This document shows positions 51,991 to 61,078 of a stretch of 64,000 bases of DNA, piece after piece. Positions within the stretch are counted from its first letter, which is position 1, and each line of letters begins with the position of its first letter. The position numbers and the translations under genes were made by a program. The DNA comes from Chloroflexota bacterium (GTDB taxonomy: Bacteria > Chloroflexota > Anaerolineae > Anaerolineales > Villigracilaceae). The stretch spans positions 62,001 to 126,000 of the forward strand of contig JACRBJ010000032.1 of the NCBI GenBank assembly GCA_016234555.1, read 5' to 3'. Below the pieces are notes generated by a model that worked only from the letters and a program-made list of their open reading frames with translations, searched no databases and was not told the DNA's origin.

Positions 51991-52385
51991 AACGGGATTC
52001 AACCCAACAGGAACTTGCGAAGTATCGAATGGAACGTGCCCGCGCGACGCTCAAAGATGGGGTTAGTTTGTTTATGCAGGATGGCACCCCGGCAAGCGTG
52101 GTCAATCGCGCATACTATTCCATGTTCTACGCCGCACTTGCCCTGCTTGCAACGGTTGGACAGCAGACCTCAAAACATCAGGGCGTGCTGGCTCTATTCG
52201 ACCAGCATTTTGTGAAGACCAAAATTCTTCCAAAGGAAATGAGCAAGTTTTTACGCAAGGCGTTTGACATGCGCCAGACGGCGGATTACGAAGAAGAAGC
52301 CGAACTCACCAAAGAGGACGCACAAATGTCTTTGGAACCTGCGGAGAAATTCATTTCCTCGGCGGAGGAAAAGCTCGCAGGATAA
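51987..52385 (+). CDS. HEPN-domain protein without the RNase motif
   Basis: A 132-residue helical protein. SVVNRAYYSMFYAALALL and KHQGVLALFDQHFVK are the two conserved HEPN segments. HepT-type toxins carry R-x4-6-H near the C-terminus; here the corresponding region is FDMRQTADYEEEAEL with no His after the Arg. It therefore belongs to the RxxADY form, which may bind nucleotide or RNA without cutting. The start is a GTG overlapping the MNT stop, with a G-rich stretch before it. About 170 bases without a gene follow. Confidence 0.85.
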   Translation: MKRDSTQQELAKYRMERARATLKDGVSLFMQDGTPASVVNRAYYSMFYAALALLATVGQQTSKHQGVLALFDQHFVKTKILPKEMSKFLRKAFDMRQTADYEEEAELTKEDAQMSLEPAEKFISSAEEKLAG

Positions 52386-52559
52386 TTGATATTCCACTTC
52401 CTGCGGAGAAAGGGTGAGTATCTATGGAAATCATCATCTGCAAAATGGATTACCAGAATTTGGGGAACTTAAACCAGCGCGACTGCGTTTTCACTGTAAC
52501 TTTGTTCGAGTGGAATTTGGGAAGGGTAAATGGCTCTTCTTTATAAATGGAGCGAAAAC

Positions 52560-54158
52560 ATGATCAAACATGGTCTTGCAATATTCTGGGCAATCTTACT
52601 GGCGGGGTGCATGTCTACATCGTCCCTCCAGACTCCGTCTATGCCAACCACCCAGCCTACACCGTCTCCCCAGCCTCCAGCCACGCCAACCCTCCAGCCT
52701 GCAGTGGAATACACAGAAGGGCTTGGCGAGATTCCGCCCGGCAAATTCCTGTTTGTCGAGTACTGGGATACTTCAGATGGCACGAGCATAACGGGACAAT
52801 GCGAAGGCGCGGCGATGATCGATTTTCCGGGGTACTCTTTTGGCTCTGGCGAACTCGATGCCCCCAACCTCGAATTTGGACGTGGCTGGCGCAACAGTTT
52901 CACTCCCCCCATCGGATTTTTTGGCGTGGGAAGAAACAACCAGGGCGCGATGGGCGGCGGCGCATCCAGCGAACTCAATGTCATCGATACTTTGCCCTAT
53001 GTCCCGCCGTCGTACGCCGAACCAATCATCCATAGCGTGGATGCGGAGGGCGCGATTGTCGCCGAAGTGGGGGGTGAAACTTATTTCATCAAACCCGGAG
53101 AGAGTTGGATTCAGCAGTTTGGATCTTATCCAAGCCCATTGTGTCACCAGGTAACGACCAGCCGGTTAACAAATTACGGCTTGCTGGATAAAAGCCAGAT
53201 TCGCACTCCCCAGGACCTCAGGAATGCGCTCGGCAGTCCCCATCGGCTCGTGTGGTCGACCGACGGCAAACAATTGATCTTCGCCGGAACAACGGGCGTC
53301 ATATTCTATTCCACGTCACCACTTGCAGCAGTTGACCGCTGGACCACAACCTTCGACGTTCTCAATCTCGCCCTCAGCCCAAATGGTCGGATGCTGGCTT
53401 TTAGCGGCAGCGACAACGCCATCCATTTGCGAAGCATGGCTTCAGACGCGGCTCATGAATTAGTGTTGACCGATCCGCCCGGACCGTGGATGAGTCTGGC
53501 GTTCAGTCCGGATGGATCAATTCTGGCGGCGGGCAGCCAGGATGGGATCATTCAACTATGGGACAGCACAACCGGTCAAGCCATCGGCGAACCCTGGATG
53601 GATCGCATGCAAAAAGTTTCAAGCCTGTCCTACAGCCCGGATGGAAAATTTTTATTGACGGACGAGGACTGGATGCTCAGGATATGGGATACCGATACCG
53701 GGCAGGTCAGCCGCGCCATCAGGACGATGGAGTTAAGCGGGACAGTTTCGTATGATGCCATTTGGAGTCCCGACGGCAAAACGATTGCCTGGGGTAGTCA
53801 TCCATTCCAGGACGGGAAAGTCCTCGGGTTGCTGGATGCGGCAACTGGCGGGTTTCAGTCAGCGCTGATCGGTCAAGCGTGCGCTGTGTGGAACATCGCC
53901 TACAGCCCGAACACAAAACTGATTGGCGCCGGCTCTGATTGCGGCACTGTCCAGGTATGGGACGTAAAAACTGGTGTTCTCCAGGGTCAATGGACGTTTG
54001 ACGGAAAAGGACATACCGTTATCGTCGGCGGCATCGCATTCAGCCCGGACAGCAAACAAGTAGCCGCCTATGACCTGACAATTCCGTCCCAGCAGACAAT
54101 CCGCCTGATAAATCTGGAAACAGGTGAAACGACACAGGTAAACCCAGACCAACAATAG
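52560..54158 (+). CDS. Lipoprotein with WD40 beta-propeller
   Basis: A 532-residue protein. A lipoprotein signal (IFWAILLAGC) is followed by a Pro/Thr/Gln-rich linker, a beta domain of about 150 residues (residues 50-200) of no known family, and seven WD40-type blades such as AFSPDGSILAAGSQDG and YSPDGKFLLTDEDWMLRIWD. The start at 52560 follows GGAGCG; the ATG at 52530 is 30 bases upstream with no site. It shares layout with the lipoproteins at 11572 and 40988 but has an extra domain before the propeller. Its partner or ligand is unknown. Confidence 0.8.
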   Translation: MIKHGLAIFWAILLAGCMSTSSLQTPSMPTTQPTPSPQPPATPTLQPAVEYTEGLGEIPPGKFLFVEYWDTSDGTSITGQCEGAAMIDFPGYSFGSGELDAPNLEFGRGWRNSFTPPIGFFGVGRNNQGAMGGGASSELNVIDTLPYVPPSYAEPIIHSVDAEGAIVAEVGGETYFIKPGESWIQQFGSYPSPLCHQVTTSRLTNYGLLDKSQIRTPQDLRNALGSPHRLVWSTDGKQLIFAGTTGVIFYSTSPLAAVDRWTTTFDVLNLALSPNGRMLAFSGSDNAIHLRSMASDAAHELVLTDPPGPWMSLAFSPDGSILAAGSQDGIIQLWDSTTGQAIGEPWMDRMQKVSSLSYSPDGKFLLTDEDWMLRIWDTDTGQVSRAIRTMELSGTVSYDAIWSPDGKTIAWGSHPFQDGKVLGLLDAATGGFQSALIGQACAVWNIAYSPNTKLIGAGSDCGTVQVWDVKTGVLQGQWTFDGKGHTVIVGGIAFSPDSKQVAAYDLTIPSQQTIRLINLETGETTQVNPDQQ

Positions 54159-54256
54159 TCAGCGGGGTGAGAGAATTAGGGTATCGTCCTCGCCGGTCTT
54201 GTAGCACTGACGTCTGCCAGCGTAAACCGTTAGCCTCCTACAAAAGGAAACGAACC

Positions 54257-55459
54257 GTGAAAGAAAAAGAACCGCGATTTAAACCCGGGGACCAGGTATG
54301 CACGGTCCATGATGTTGAAGGCTTTGATTCAGATTGGATATCCTATCTCAAAGTGTCCAAGGGCAGGCTCGGGGTCGTCATATCTTTTAAAGAATACTGG
54401 ACTGATTTTGAACGACGCTATAAACGCACTTTTTACGCTCCTTCGGAGATCGAGAGTCAAAATAAATTATTTGAATATCATTACACCAACTATAAAAAAG
54501 GCATAGAGAATGGCAGGCTATGCCCGGTCAGGTTTTACCGGGTGAAAGATAAAAAGGATCAAATAGGGAATACAGCAGACTATATAGAGTTGGTCGGTGA
54601 AAAAGACATCGCCAAACTTGACTTTCTCGATCAGAAGACAGTCTTTATCTTTGAGCAACTTCGGGTCATCTTTGCAGAAGGGGATCGCCCCTTTCAGCCC
54701 GATTGGGGATGTAAGGCGTTGGCAGTGGATTTTATGTTTGAAAACCGCAGCACAGAGGTTCTTCGCCTCACACCTTCTCTGCGAATTTGGCTCACATACA
54801 TCAACCCGGGACGCACCTCGCAGAAGTCTGTACGGGTCGAACCCATTCACATTGACCTGTCGGATGGCAACCTCGCAGGTGGAGCCAGGCTTTCAGGTCA
54901 GGTCATCTTTCACGTTCCCGGCAACACTGGAAACTATGGCTTCCATCTGGAACTCCCAAACGTGGGTACGGTCGAAAAGGTTATTGACCTCCCCAACCTG
55001 CAGCCAGGTGACAAGGTCCGGTTGAAAAGAAGCACCCGCAACGTATCAGCAGCGGACAGCTATAACCTGCCATTCCACAAGAGGCTATACATTTGGCTGA
55101 CGAAAGATAGCATTGGGACCATTGTTTCCTTTTCACAATATCGGAAATATCTAAACCAGCTAAAACAGAATAATGGAATCTCCCAGTCGGACGGGGAATT
55201 GCCTCCGGAAGACCAGGAATTGCATGAGAGGTTTTTGGGGTTAATCAAGATACGAATAGAAATTCAAGGTTCGTTTTCAGACGGGGGTTATGCATATCTG
55301 GTCAGGTTGGAGAAGGTCAATCGTCCTTCGGGAGAGCATTATCCAGACGAGGAGGAATATGCGCGTCTTCTCAAAGAGCATCCAAACAGGCAGGAACCAC
55401 CCGTTGAAGAAGGGGAAATTGTATATGTCAGTTCATTGGATCTCGAGAAAGTTGAATAG
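54257..55459 (+). CDS. Unknown protein with an internally duplicated beta domain
   Basis: A 400-residue soluble protein of no family I recognise. A GTG start at 54257 has AAAAGGA about ten bases upstream; the frame to 54167 adds unlikely residues. Two copies of one unit are visible: FKPGDQVCTVHDV, then SKGRLGVVISFKEYWTDF near residues 8-55, and LQPGDKVRLKRST, then TKDSIGTIVSFSQYRKYL near residues 255-300. The region between has beta-rich sequence (RLSGQVIFHVPGNTGNYGF) that resembles a DUF4352-type immunoglobulin-like fold. The C-terminus repeats a PPEEGEIVYVSSLDLEKV-like end. The PGD...G.V.S pattern suggests SH3-like barrels. It stands between a propeller lipoprotein and comEC. Confidence 0.65.
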   Translation: MKEKEPRFKPGDQVCTVHDVEGFDSDWISYLKVSKGRLGVVISFKEYWTDFERRYKRTFYAPSEIESQNKLFEYHYTNYKKGIENGRLCPVRFYRVKDKKDQIGNTADYIELVGEKDIAKLDFLDQKTVFIFEQLRVIFAEGDRPFQPDWGCKALAVDFMFENRSTEVLRLTPSLRIWLTYINPGRTSQKSVRVEPIHIDLSDGNLAGGARLSGQVIFHVPGNTGNYGFHLELPNVGTVEKVIDLPNLQPGDKVRLKRSTRNVSAADSYNLPFHKRLYIWLTKDSIGTIVSFSQYRKYLNQLKQNNGISQSDGELPPEDQELHERFLGLIKIRIEIQGSFSDGGYAYLVRLEKVNRPSGEHYPDEEEYARLLKEHPNRQEPPVEEGEIVYVSSLDLEKVE

Positions 55460-55531
55460 CATTTCAGGGTTTCTTTTCTGGTTCCACGGGCTGACAACGG
55501 CGAGAATACCTCCCGTTCCCAAAAACTAATG

Positions 55532-55537
55532 TACAAT
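55532..55537 (+). promoter_or_regulatory. -10 box for comEC (leaderless type)
   Basis: TACAAT, seven bases (CCCGTCC), then ATG at 55545. Confidence 0.5.
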
Positions 55538-55544
55538 CCCGTCC

Positions 55545-57914
55545 ATGCACTTGGTATGGATCGCCATCTCATTCACCGCGGGAATCGTCCTTGCCAGCGT
55601 ACGGACGCTGTCCGCAAACACATGGCTGGGTTTGGGACTTGCCACATTGTTTGTGTTCGTCTTGATGCGGCTCCCGAAATTTTCGCAGAATCGGGTCTCC
55701 AAATTTTTTGCCCTTCATCCCTTATTCCTTTTCCTTCCAATAGTTTTCTTTTTCGGCGCGTGGTATTTTCAAATCCATCAGCCGACCATCGATGCCTTCC
55801 ACATCGCCTTTTACAATGACCGCGAGTATGAGATGCTGGTCACGGGGACATTGGACGAACCGCCCGACCAGCGCGACTCCTATTCCAACCTGACACTCAA
55901 AGTGGAGGCTGTGGACTCGGGCAGCGGCGACATGCCCGCATCGGGGATGCTTCTCGTCCGCACTTCGGCGCTGGCGGATTATGAATACAGTCAGCGGGTG
56001 CGGGTGCGTGGACTTTTGAAGACTCCGCCTGAGAACGAGGAATTTTCCTATCGCGACTTTCTCGCAAGGCAGGGCATCCACTCGACGATGTCCACGTATG
56101 AAATCACGACCCTGCCAGGCAACGGCGGCAACCTCTTCTTTCGCTTCGTTTACAAACTCAAGGGGAAGTTGCTCGAAAACACCTACCGCCTGTATCACGA
56201 CCCTGAAGCGTCCCTGCTGGCGGGGATTCTCCTCGGCGTGGACACAGGCATGACCAAGGAACTTCAAACCGCATTCAAGAACACGGGCACGGCGCATATC
56301 ATCGCCATCTCTGGTTTCAACATCGCCATCATCGCGGGAATCTTCTTCGCCATCTTCAAAAACCTCTTTGGCGAAAAGTTCGGTGCCGTGGTGGCAGTCG
56401 TCGGGATTTTCTTCTACACCATCCTCGTCGGCGCGGACGCGGCTGTCCTGCGCGCCGCGTTGATGGGGACGCTCTCGCTGGCGGCGCGTCAACTGGGACG
56501 GCGCAACAACGGCATGAACTCGCTGGGCGTGGCGGTTATATTTATGCTGTTTCTCAATCCGATGTGGCTGTGGGATGTGGGCTTCCAACTTTCCTTTTTT
56601 GCCACCCTCGGACTGATTTTGTACGCCGAGCCGTTTTCCAATTTCACCCTCAACCTGCTCACCAAGCTATTCAAGCAGGATATGAAAGCCTTTGCGCGGA
56701 TTCTCAACGAAAGCGTCACCCTGACCTTCGCCGCGCAACTGACAACCATTCCGATCATGGCATACCATTTCAATCGCATCTCCCTTGTCTCGTTCATCGC
56801 CAACCCGTTCATCCTGTTTGTGCAGCCCGCAGTGATGGTGTTTGGCGGGGCGGCGGTCTTCGCCAGCCTGTTCCTCTTTCCGCTGGGACAACTCATCGCG
56901 TGGTTCGCCGAGCCGTTCGCCGCATACACCATCCGCATTGTGGAATTGTTCGATGGACTGGCGCGGAATTCCATGCTTTTTATGGAAGTTGAACTCTGGC
57001 ATCTGATTCTGGGATACACCCTCCTGCTTGGTGTGACCTTCAATTGGGACGAACTCAAGAAGCGGATTCAAGCCCTGAGCGGTTCGCTTCGAGCCGTCGC
57101 GCTGACAGCGACTCTCGCAATCCTGTTCGCCTGCACGATCATGATCTGGCGCGCGACCGCCACCACGGGCGACGGTCAACTGCACATCACCTTCCTCGAA
57201 GCGGGTTCGGCGGACGCGGTTTTGATTCAAACTCCCGACGGGCGCAATGTGCTCATCAACGGCGGCGAAAGCGCGTCGAAACTATCCGATGAACTCGGCA
57301 GGCGGCTTCCGTATTTCTGGCGCAAACTGGACTGGCTGGTCATCGCGTCCACGCAGGAGGAGCAACTGGCAGCGCTTCCGCGGCTGGTGGAAAGGATCCC
57401 GCCAGAAAACGTCTTGTGGAGCGGAAACGTGCAAGCCTCGTTCCCCGCGCAGGCATTGGACAAATATTTCGCCGCGCAGGGCATCCCCGTCAGCAAGGCT
57501 GAGGTGGGGCAAAGGCTTGGGTTGGGCGATCAGGCTTGGGTGGAGGTCAAGGCGGTGGGACCGCGCGGCAGCGTCCTCCTCATCCAATATAAGAACTTCC
57601 GCGCCCTGCTTCCCATCGGCATCAGTGAAGGGACTCTCGACGAGTTGGAGTTTGGCAACGCGATTGACAAGGTGGATGTGTTGCTGCTGGCGGATGCAGG
57701 ATACGCGCCGTCCAACCCACCCGACCTGATCGAGAACGTCAACCCGCAGTTGACCATTCTGGACGTTGCCGCAGGCGACCCGAACGGCCTTCCTTCAGAA
57801 GAGGTGTTGAAATCACTCGATGGCTACTCCCTCCTGCGAACGGATCGCAGCGGCTGGATTCAAGTCATCACCGACGGCGAATCCATGCGCGTGGAAACGG
57901 AGCGAGGACAGTAG
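55545..57914 (+). CDS. comEC: ComEC/Rec2-family DNA-uptake channel, metal site lost
   Basis: A 789-residue protein. Residues 1-200 form the N-terminal OB-like DUF4131 region with two membrane segments. Residues 210-540 form the competence channel with ISGFNIAIIAGIFF, LRAALMGTLSLAARQLGRRN and WDVGFQLSFFATLGLILY. Residues 545-789 form a metallo-beta-lactamase-like domain. In active homologues this last part has DVGQGDA and a THxHxDH metal site. Here it reads LEAGSADAVLIQ and, near residue 602, ASTQEEQLAAL, with no His-rich site. The channel could still move single-stranded DNA, but strand degradation by this domain is unlikely. The start follows a TACAAT box. No other competence gene is in the window. 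Confidence 0.9.
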   Translation: MHLVWIAISFTAGIVLASVRTLSANTWLGLGLATLFVFVLMRLPKFSQNRVSKFFALHPLFLFLPIVFFFGAWYFQIHQPTIDAFHIAFYNDREYEMLVTGTLDEPPDQRDSYSNLTLKVEAVDSGSGDMPASGMLLVRTSALADYEYSQRVRVRGLLKTPPENEEFSYRDFLARQGIHSTMSTYEITTLPGNGGNLFFRFVYKLKGKLLENTYRLYHDPEASLLAGILLGVDTGMTKELQTAFKNTGTAHIIAISGFNIAIIAGIFFAIFKNLFGEKFGAVVAVVGIFFYTILVGADAAVLRAALMGTLSLAARQLGRRNNGMNSLGVAVIFMLFLNPMWLWDVGFQLSFFATLGLILYAEPFSNFTLNLLTKLFKQDMKAFARILNESVTLTFAAQLTTIPIMAYHFNRISLVSFIANPFILFVQPAVMVFGGAAVFASLFLFPLGQLIAWFAEPFAAYTIRIVELFDGLARNSMLFMEVELWHLILGYTLLLGVTFNWDELKKRIQALSGSLRAVALTATLAILFACTIMIWRATATTGDGQLHITFLEAGSADAVLIQTPDGRNVLINGGESASKLSDELGRRLPYFWRKLDWLVIASTQEEQLAALPRLVERIPPENVLWSGNVQASFPAQALDKYFAAQGIPVSKAEVGQRLGLGDQAWVEVKAVGPRGSVLLIQYKNFRALLPIGISEGTLDELEFGNAIDKVDVLLLADAGYAPSNPPDLIENVNPQLTILDVAAGDPNGLPSEEVLKSLDGYSLLRTDRSGWIQVITDGESMRVETERGQ

Positions 57915-57935
57915 GAGCGGGGTTATCCCGCCTCC
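57914..57935. other. Hairpin after comEC
   Basis: GGAGCGGG, a short loop and CCCGCCTCC with one bulged base, then TTCTCATT. A weak terminator is possible. Confidence 0.4.
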
Positions 57936-58013
57936 TTCTCATTAAAGACGCCCATGTTTCCCCCTACTCAGGGTGGCGTGACAGTAATGTTGACTTATCC
58001 ATTGCCCGCCTTA

Positions 58014-58604
58014 TTATGGCAGTGCGGTAGGGCTTGTGAAGCCTGTTTTTTGCAAGCGGTACACCCAGGAATCCAGCGCGTTGACTGTTAATGCAGACAG
58101 TTCAATACCATCATTTGTCCAGTCATCATAGGTTGCTCCCAGTACACGTAGTATTCCTTCATTTTTTTGAAGCAACCATGTATCGCGACACGAGTCGTAC
58201 CATTCATTTTCATTGAAAGCTTCCCAATCTTTTTCTCCTCCTCCTGCCTTGTCACAACTTGCATCTTGGGTATGTGCACACAAACGCAAACCTTCCATGT
58301 GAAGATAGAGAATACCATCACTGAAATACTCCACCCGCCATGGCAACCAGTCGCTTTCATAGTATACAGATGGGATTTCAGCATGCTCAATGTAGATGAT
58401 TTGTTTATAAGTCCCATCCGCCCTGATTTCAAGATAATCATTCACTTTTGGAGAACTCACATAACCGGCCCACCAGATGCCAACCAGATCAGCTTCGGAA
58501 AAATCCTTTTTGGGCGGTCTGCATGTGATTTCAACTTCCTTTGGTTCGCAGCCAGATAGAACAATGATGGCAGCTAACCCAATAAGAAAAAGAAGTTTCC
58601 TCAT
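58014..58604 (-). CDS. Small lipoprotein of unknown function
   Basis: A 196-residue protein with a lipoprotein signal (LLFLIGLAAIIVLSGC, lipidated Cys at residue 19) and a mature domain of about 175 residues. The mature part contains LVGIWWAGYVSSPKVNDYLE and DGTYKQIIYI, the form of lipocalin-like beta-barrel domains, and four cysteines. AAGGAGAAT precedes the ATG. AT-rich compared with the neighbours. No family is recognised. Confidence 0.65.
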   Translation of the reverse strand: MRKLLFLIGLAAIIVLSGCEPKEVEITCRPPKKDFSEADLVGIWWAGYVSSPKVNDYLEIRADGTYKQIIYIEHAEIPSVYYESDWLPWRVEYFSDGILYLHMEGLRLCAHTQDASCDKAGGGEKDWEAFNENEWYDSCRDTWLLQKNEGILRVLGATYDDWTNDGIELSALTVNALDSWVYRLQKTGFTSPTALP

Positions 58605-58792
58605 ATTCTCCTTACTCCTTTGTGATTAAAGCAAAGTTACGTCCTGAGTATACGCTGATTAGCCGCGCAGGCACGCAACCAACCTTGATGAACGATGAAT
58701 AAAATGAAGCGGTTATAATTTCCGAACAGCCTGAAGGAGTCCGCAAGTTCCACTTGCGAACATTTGGCAATATTTTATTCCGGAGGCATCTC

Positions 58793-59710
58793 ATGGATAT
58801 GTCGAAACACGCTTTCTTTGAGGGGAAGATTGTCCCTTTATCTGAGGCGAAGATCAACATCGCCGTGCATGGTTTTATGTACGGCACCACCGTATTTAGC
58901 GGGATGCGGTCATATTGGAGCGAGGAGAAAAAGCGCCTGTTCGTCTTTCGTCCCTACGAGCATTTTCACCGCCTGCTGGACTCGGCGAAGATCATGTCCA
59001 TGACCATCCCATACGACGAACAGGCATTGACCGACCTGACGCTTGAACTGCTCCACGCCGACGACTGGCACGAGGATGTCTATCTCCGTCCTACCATCTA
59101 CAAGGCGGACATGGGCATCGGCGTCCGCCTGCACAACCTGCGCGACGACTTCAGCATGTTCGTCACCGCCTTCGACAAATACCTCTCGAATGATTCCAAC
59201 GCCCACCTGACCTTCTCCTCCTGGCGGCGGGTGGACGATAACGTCATCCCCGCGCGCGGAAAGATTTCCGGCGCATACGCCAACTCCGCATTAATCAAGA
59301 CCGACGCCAACCGCGCGGGTTTCGACGAAGCCATCGTGCTGGATCAGGATGGGCACGTCTCGGAAGGCTCGGCGATGAACATCTTCATGGTGCGTGGCGG
59401 AAAACTGGTCACGCCGTCGCCGACGGACAACATCCTCGAAGGCATCACCCGCCGCTCGGTGATCGAACTGGCTCGCGAGGAGTTGGGCATAGAAGTCGTG
59501 GAACGTTCCATCGACCGTAGCGAAGTCTTCCTCGCCGAGGAAGTCTTCATGACGGGGACCGCCGCCCAGATCGTCGCCGCCACGAAGGTGGATCACCGTC
59601 CGATTGGAGACGGCAAAATGGGACCGATCACCTCGAAGCTGCGCGCCCTGTTCGACGAAGTCGTCCATGCTAGGCATCCGAAATATCTCAAATGGAACGT
59701 GGAAGTTTAG
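58793..59710 (+). CDS. ilvE: Branched-chain amino-acid aminotransferase
   Basis: A 305-residue class IV PLP enzyme. HGFMYGTTVFSGMRSYW is the N-terminal signature, ARGKISGAYANSAL contains the PLP-binding lysine, and LDQDGHVSEGSAMNIF and VFMTGTAAQI are the family's C-terminal motifs. It moves the amino group between branched-chain 2-keto acids and glutamate, the last step of Leu, Ile and Val synthesis. The start at 58793 follows CGGAGG at the right distance; the frame to 58754 is rejected. A bidirectional terminator follows. The next gene is convergent. Confidence 0.95.
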   Translation: MDMSKHAFFEGKIVPLSEAKINIAVHGFMYGTTVFSGMRSYWSEEKKRLFVFRPYEHFHRLLDSAKIMSMTIPYDEQALTDLTLELLHADDWHEDVYLRPTIYKADMGIGVRLHNLRDDFSMFVTAFDKYLSNDSNAHLTFSSWRRVDDNVIPARGKISGAYANSALIKTDANRAGFDEAIVLDQDGHVSEGSAMNIFMVRGGKLVTPSPTDNILEGITRRSVIELAREELGIEVVERSIDRSEVFLAEEVFMTGTAAQIVAATKVDHRPIGDGKMGPITSKLRALFDEVVHARHPKYLKWNVEV

Positions 59711-59711
59711 C

Positions 59712-59751
59712 AAAAAGGCCCCGGAGACGTTGAAACCTCCGGGGCCTTTTT
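59712..59751. terminator. Bidirectional terminator between ilvE and the alcohol dehydrogenase
   Basis: AAAAAGGCCCCGGAG (from 59712), a loop, then CTCCGGGGCCTTTTT. Perfect 15-bp stem with an A-run on one side and a T-run on the other, serving both convergent genes. Confidence 0.9.
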
Positions 59752-59767
59752 GAAAGTGTTTTCAGGT

Positions 59768-60937
59768 TTACTTTGCCAGCAGAAGAATTTCCCTGACGGC
59801 ATCGCGACCCAACTTGACGAAATTACCAATCGTTCGGGTATTTCCGCCGGTACATTTGTCAGCCATTTCGTCGATGCGGTCAGACGGAATTCCAAGATCA
59901 GAAAGGTGCGTGCCGAGTCCGATGGAATGGAAAAAGTCTTCCATTTTTGCGATACCGGCACGAGCCACCGCTTCGGGGTCGAAGACATCCATCTCCACAT
60001 TCCACACGCGGACAGACCACTGGACAAAACGGTTCAGGTCTTGATGCAGGACGTACTTCATCCACGCGGGGAATACCACCGCCAGTCCCGCACCGTGGGC
60101 GATGTCGTAGATGCCGCTGATCTCATGTTCGATGTCGTGCGAAGCCCAATCGCCCACACGTCCCGTGTCGAGCAGGTTGTTGTGCGCGATAGTTCCAGCC
60201 CACATCAACTCGGACCAGGCGTCGTAATCCTGCGAATTCTTCAAGACCTTCGGGGCGAGGTCGATCAAAGTTTTCATCGTGGCTTCGAGCAGGCGGTCGG
60301 TGAAGGACACGTGGGTGACGTTGGTGAAGTAACGCTCCATGAGGTGCGCCATGATGTCCGTCACGCCACAAGCCACCTGGAATTGGGGAAGGGAAAAAGC
60401 CAGTTCGGGGTTGAGGATCGAAAAGCGCGGATAGATCAACTCGGAGTTGAATCCCCGCTTGAGCCAGCCTTCCTCGTTGGTGACGACGCTTGCCGTGCTG
60501 GCTTCACTGCCAGCCGCGGGAATCGTCAGGATGGTGCCAACTGGCAGGGCGCTGACAGGTTGATTCTTGCCGACAAAAATGTCCCAGACATCGCCTTCGA
60601 TCACCGCGCCCATGGCAATGGCTTTGGCTGAGTCGATGACACTTCCGCCGCCGACCGCCAGGACCAAACCGAGCTTCTGTTCCTTGCACAGCTTGACACC
60701 TTCATGCACCAAGCTCAAGCGCGGATTCGGCTTGACGCCGCCGAGTTCCACCCACTTCACCCCCGCTTTCCTGAGTGAGGCGGTCACGCGGTCATACAAC
60801 CCCGAAGCCTTGATGCTGCCTCCGCCAAAATGCAGCAGGATGTTTTTGCTGTACCCTGCCACCTGAGCACCAACCTTTTCTTCGGCGCCGCGTCCAAACA
60901 CAATTCTGGTTGGATTCTGGAATTCAAAGTCCTTCAC
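59768..60937 (-). CDS. Iron-containing alcohol dehydrogenase (BDH/YqhD type)
   Basis: A 389-residue protein. GGGSVIDSAKAIAMG is the nucleotide-binding loop, CGVTDIMAHLMERYF carries the Asp and first His of the metal site, and SHDIEHEISGIYDIAHGAGL carries the remaining His residues. These place it among group III iron-activated dehydrogenases of the butanol dehydrogenase/YqhD branch, which reduce aldehydes with NAD(P)H in the cytoplasm. The start is a GTG at 60937 with AGGAG about eleven bases upstream. A dispersed element (60965-61054) lies behind the promoter side. The natural substrate is unknown. Confidence 0.92.
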   Translation of the reverse strand: MKDFEFQNPTRIVFGRGAEEKVGAQVAGYSKNILLHFGGGSIKASGLYDRVTASLRKAGVKWVELGGVKPNPRLSLVHEGVKLCKEQKLGLVLAVGGGSVIDSAKAIAMGAVIEGDVWDIFVGKNQPVSALPVGTILTIPAAGSEASTASVVTNEEGWLKRGFNSELIYPRFSILNPELAFSLPQFQVACGVTDIMAHLMERYFTNVTHVSFTDRLLEATMKTLIDLAPKVLKNSQDYDAWSELMWAGTIAHNNLLDTGRVGDWASHDIEHEISGIYDIAHGAGLAVVFPAWMKYVLHQDLNRFVQWSVRVWNVEMDVFDPEAVARAGIAKMEDFFHSIGLGTHLSDLGIPSDRIDEMADKCTGGNTRTIGNFVKLGRDAVREILLLAK

Positions 60938-60964
60938 GTTGTTGTTTCTCCTATGTTTAAGATT

Positions 60965-61054
60965 AGACCTCTTACATACGTGCTCCTGCCGCAGTCCTCG
61001 GCGGCGGGGACGCCGCCTTGAGCAAGGTAAAAGAGCGACTTTTGCAAGAAGTCC
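60965..61054 (+). repeat. Small element with terminal inverted repeats, copy 2
   Basis: Left end AGACCTCTTACATA, right end TTTGCAAGAAGTCC. The right 39 bases match copy 1 at 45194-45232 with one difference; this copy has about 27 extra internal bases, including GC-rich hairpin sequence. It fills most of the gap between the alcohol dehydrogenase and aroE genes. Confidence 0.65.
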
Positions 61055-61078
61055 ATTTATTTGAAAAGTAAAACCTTG

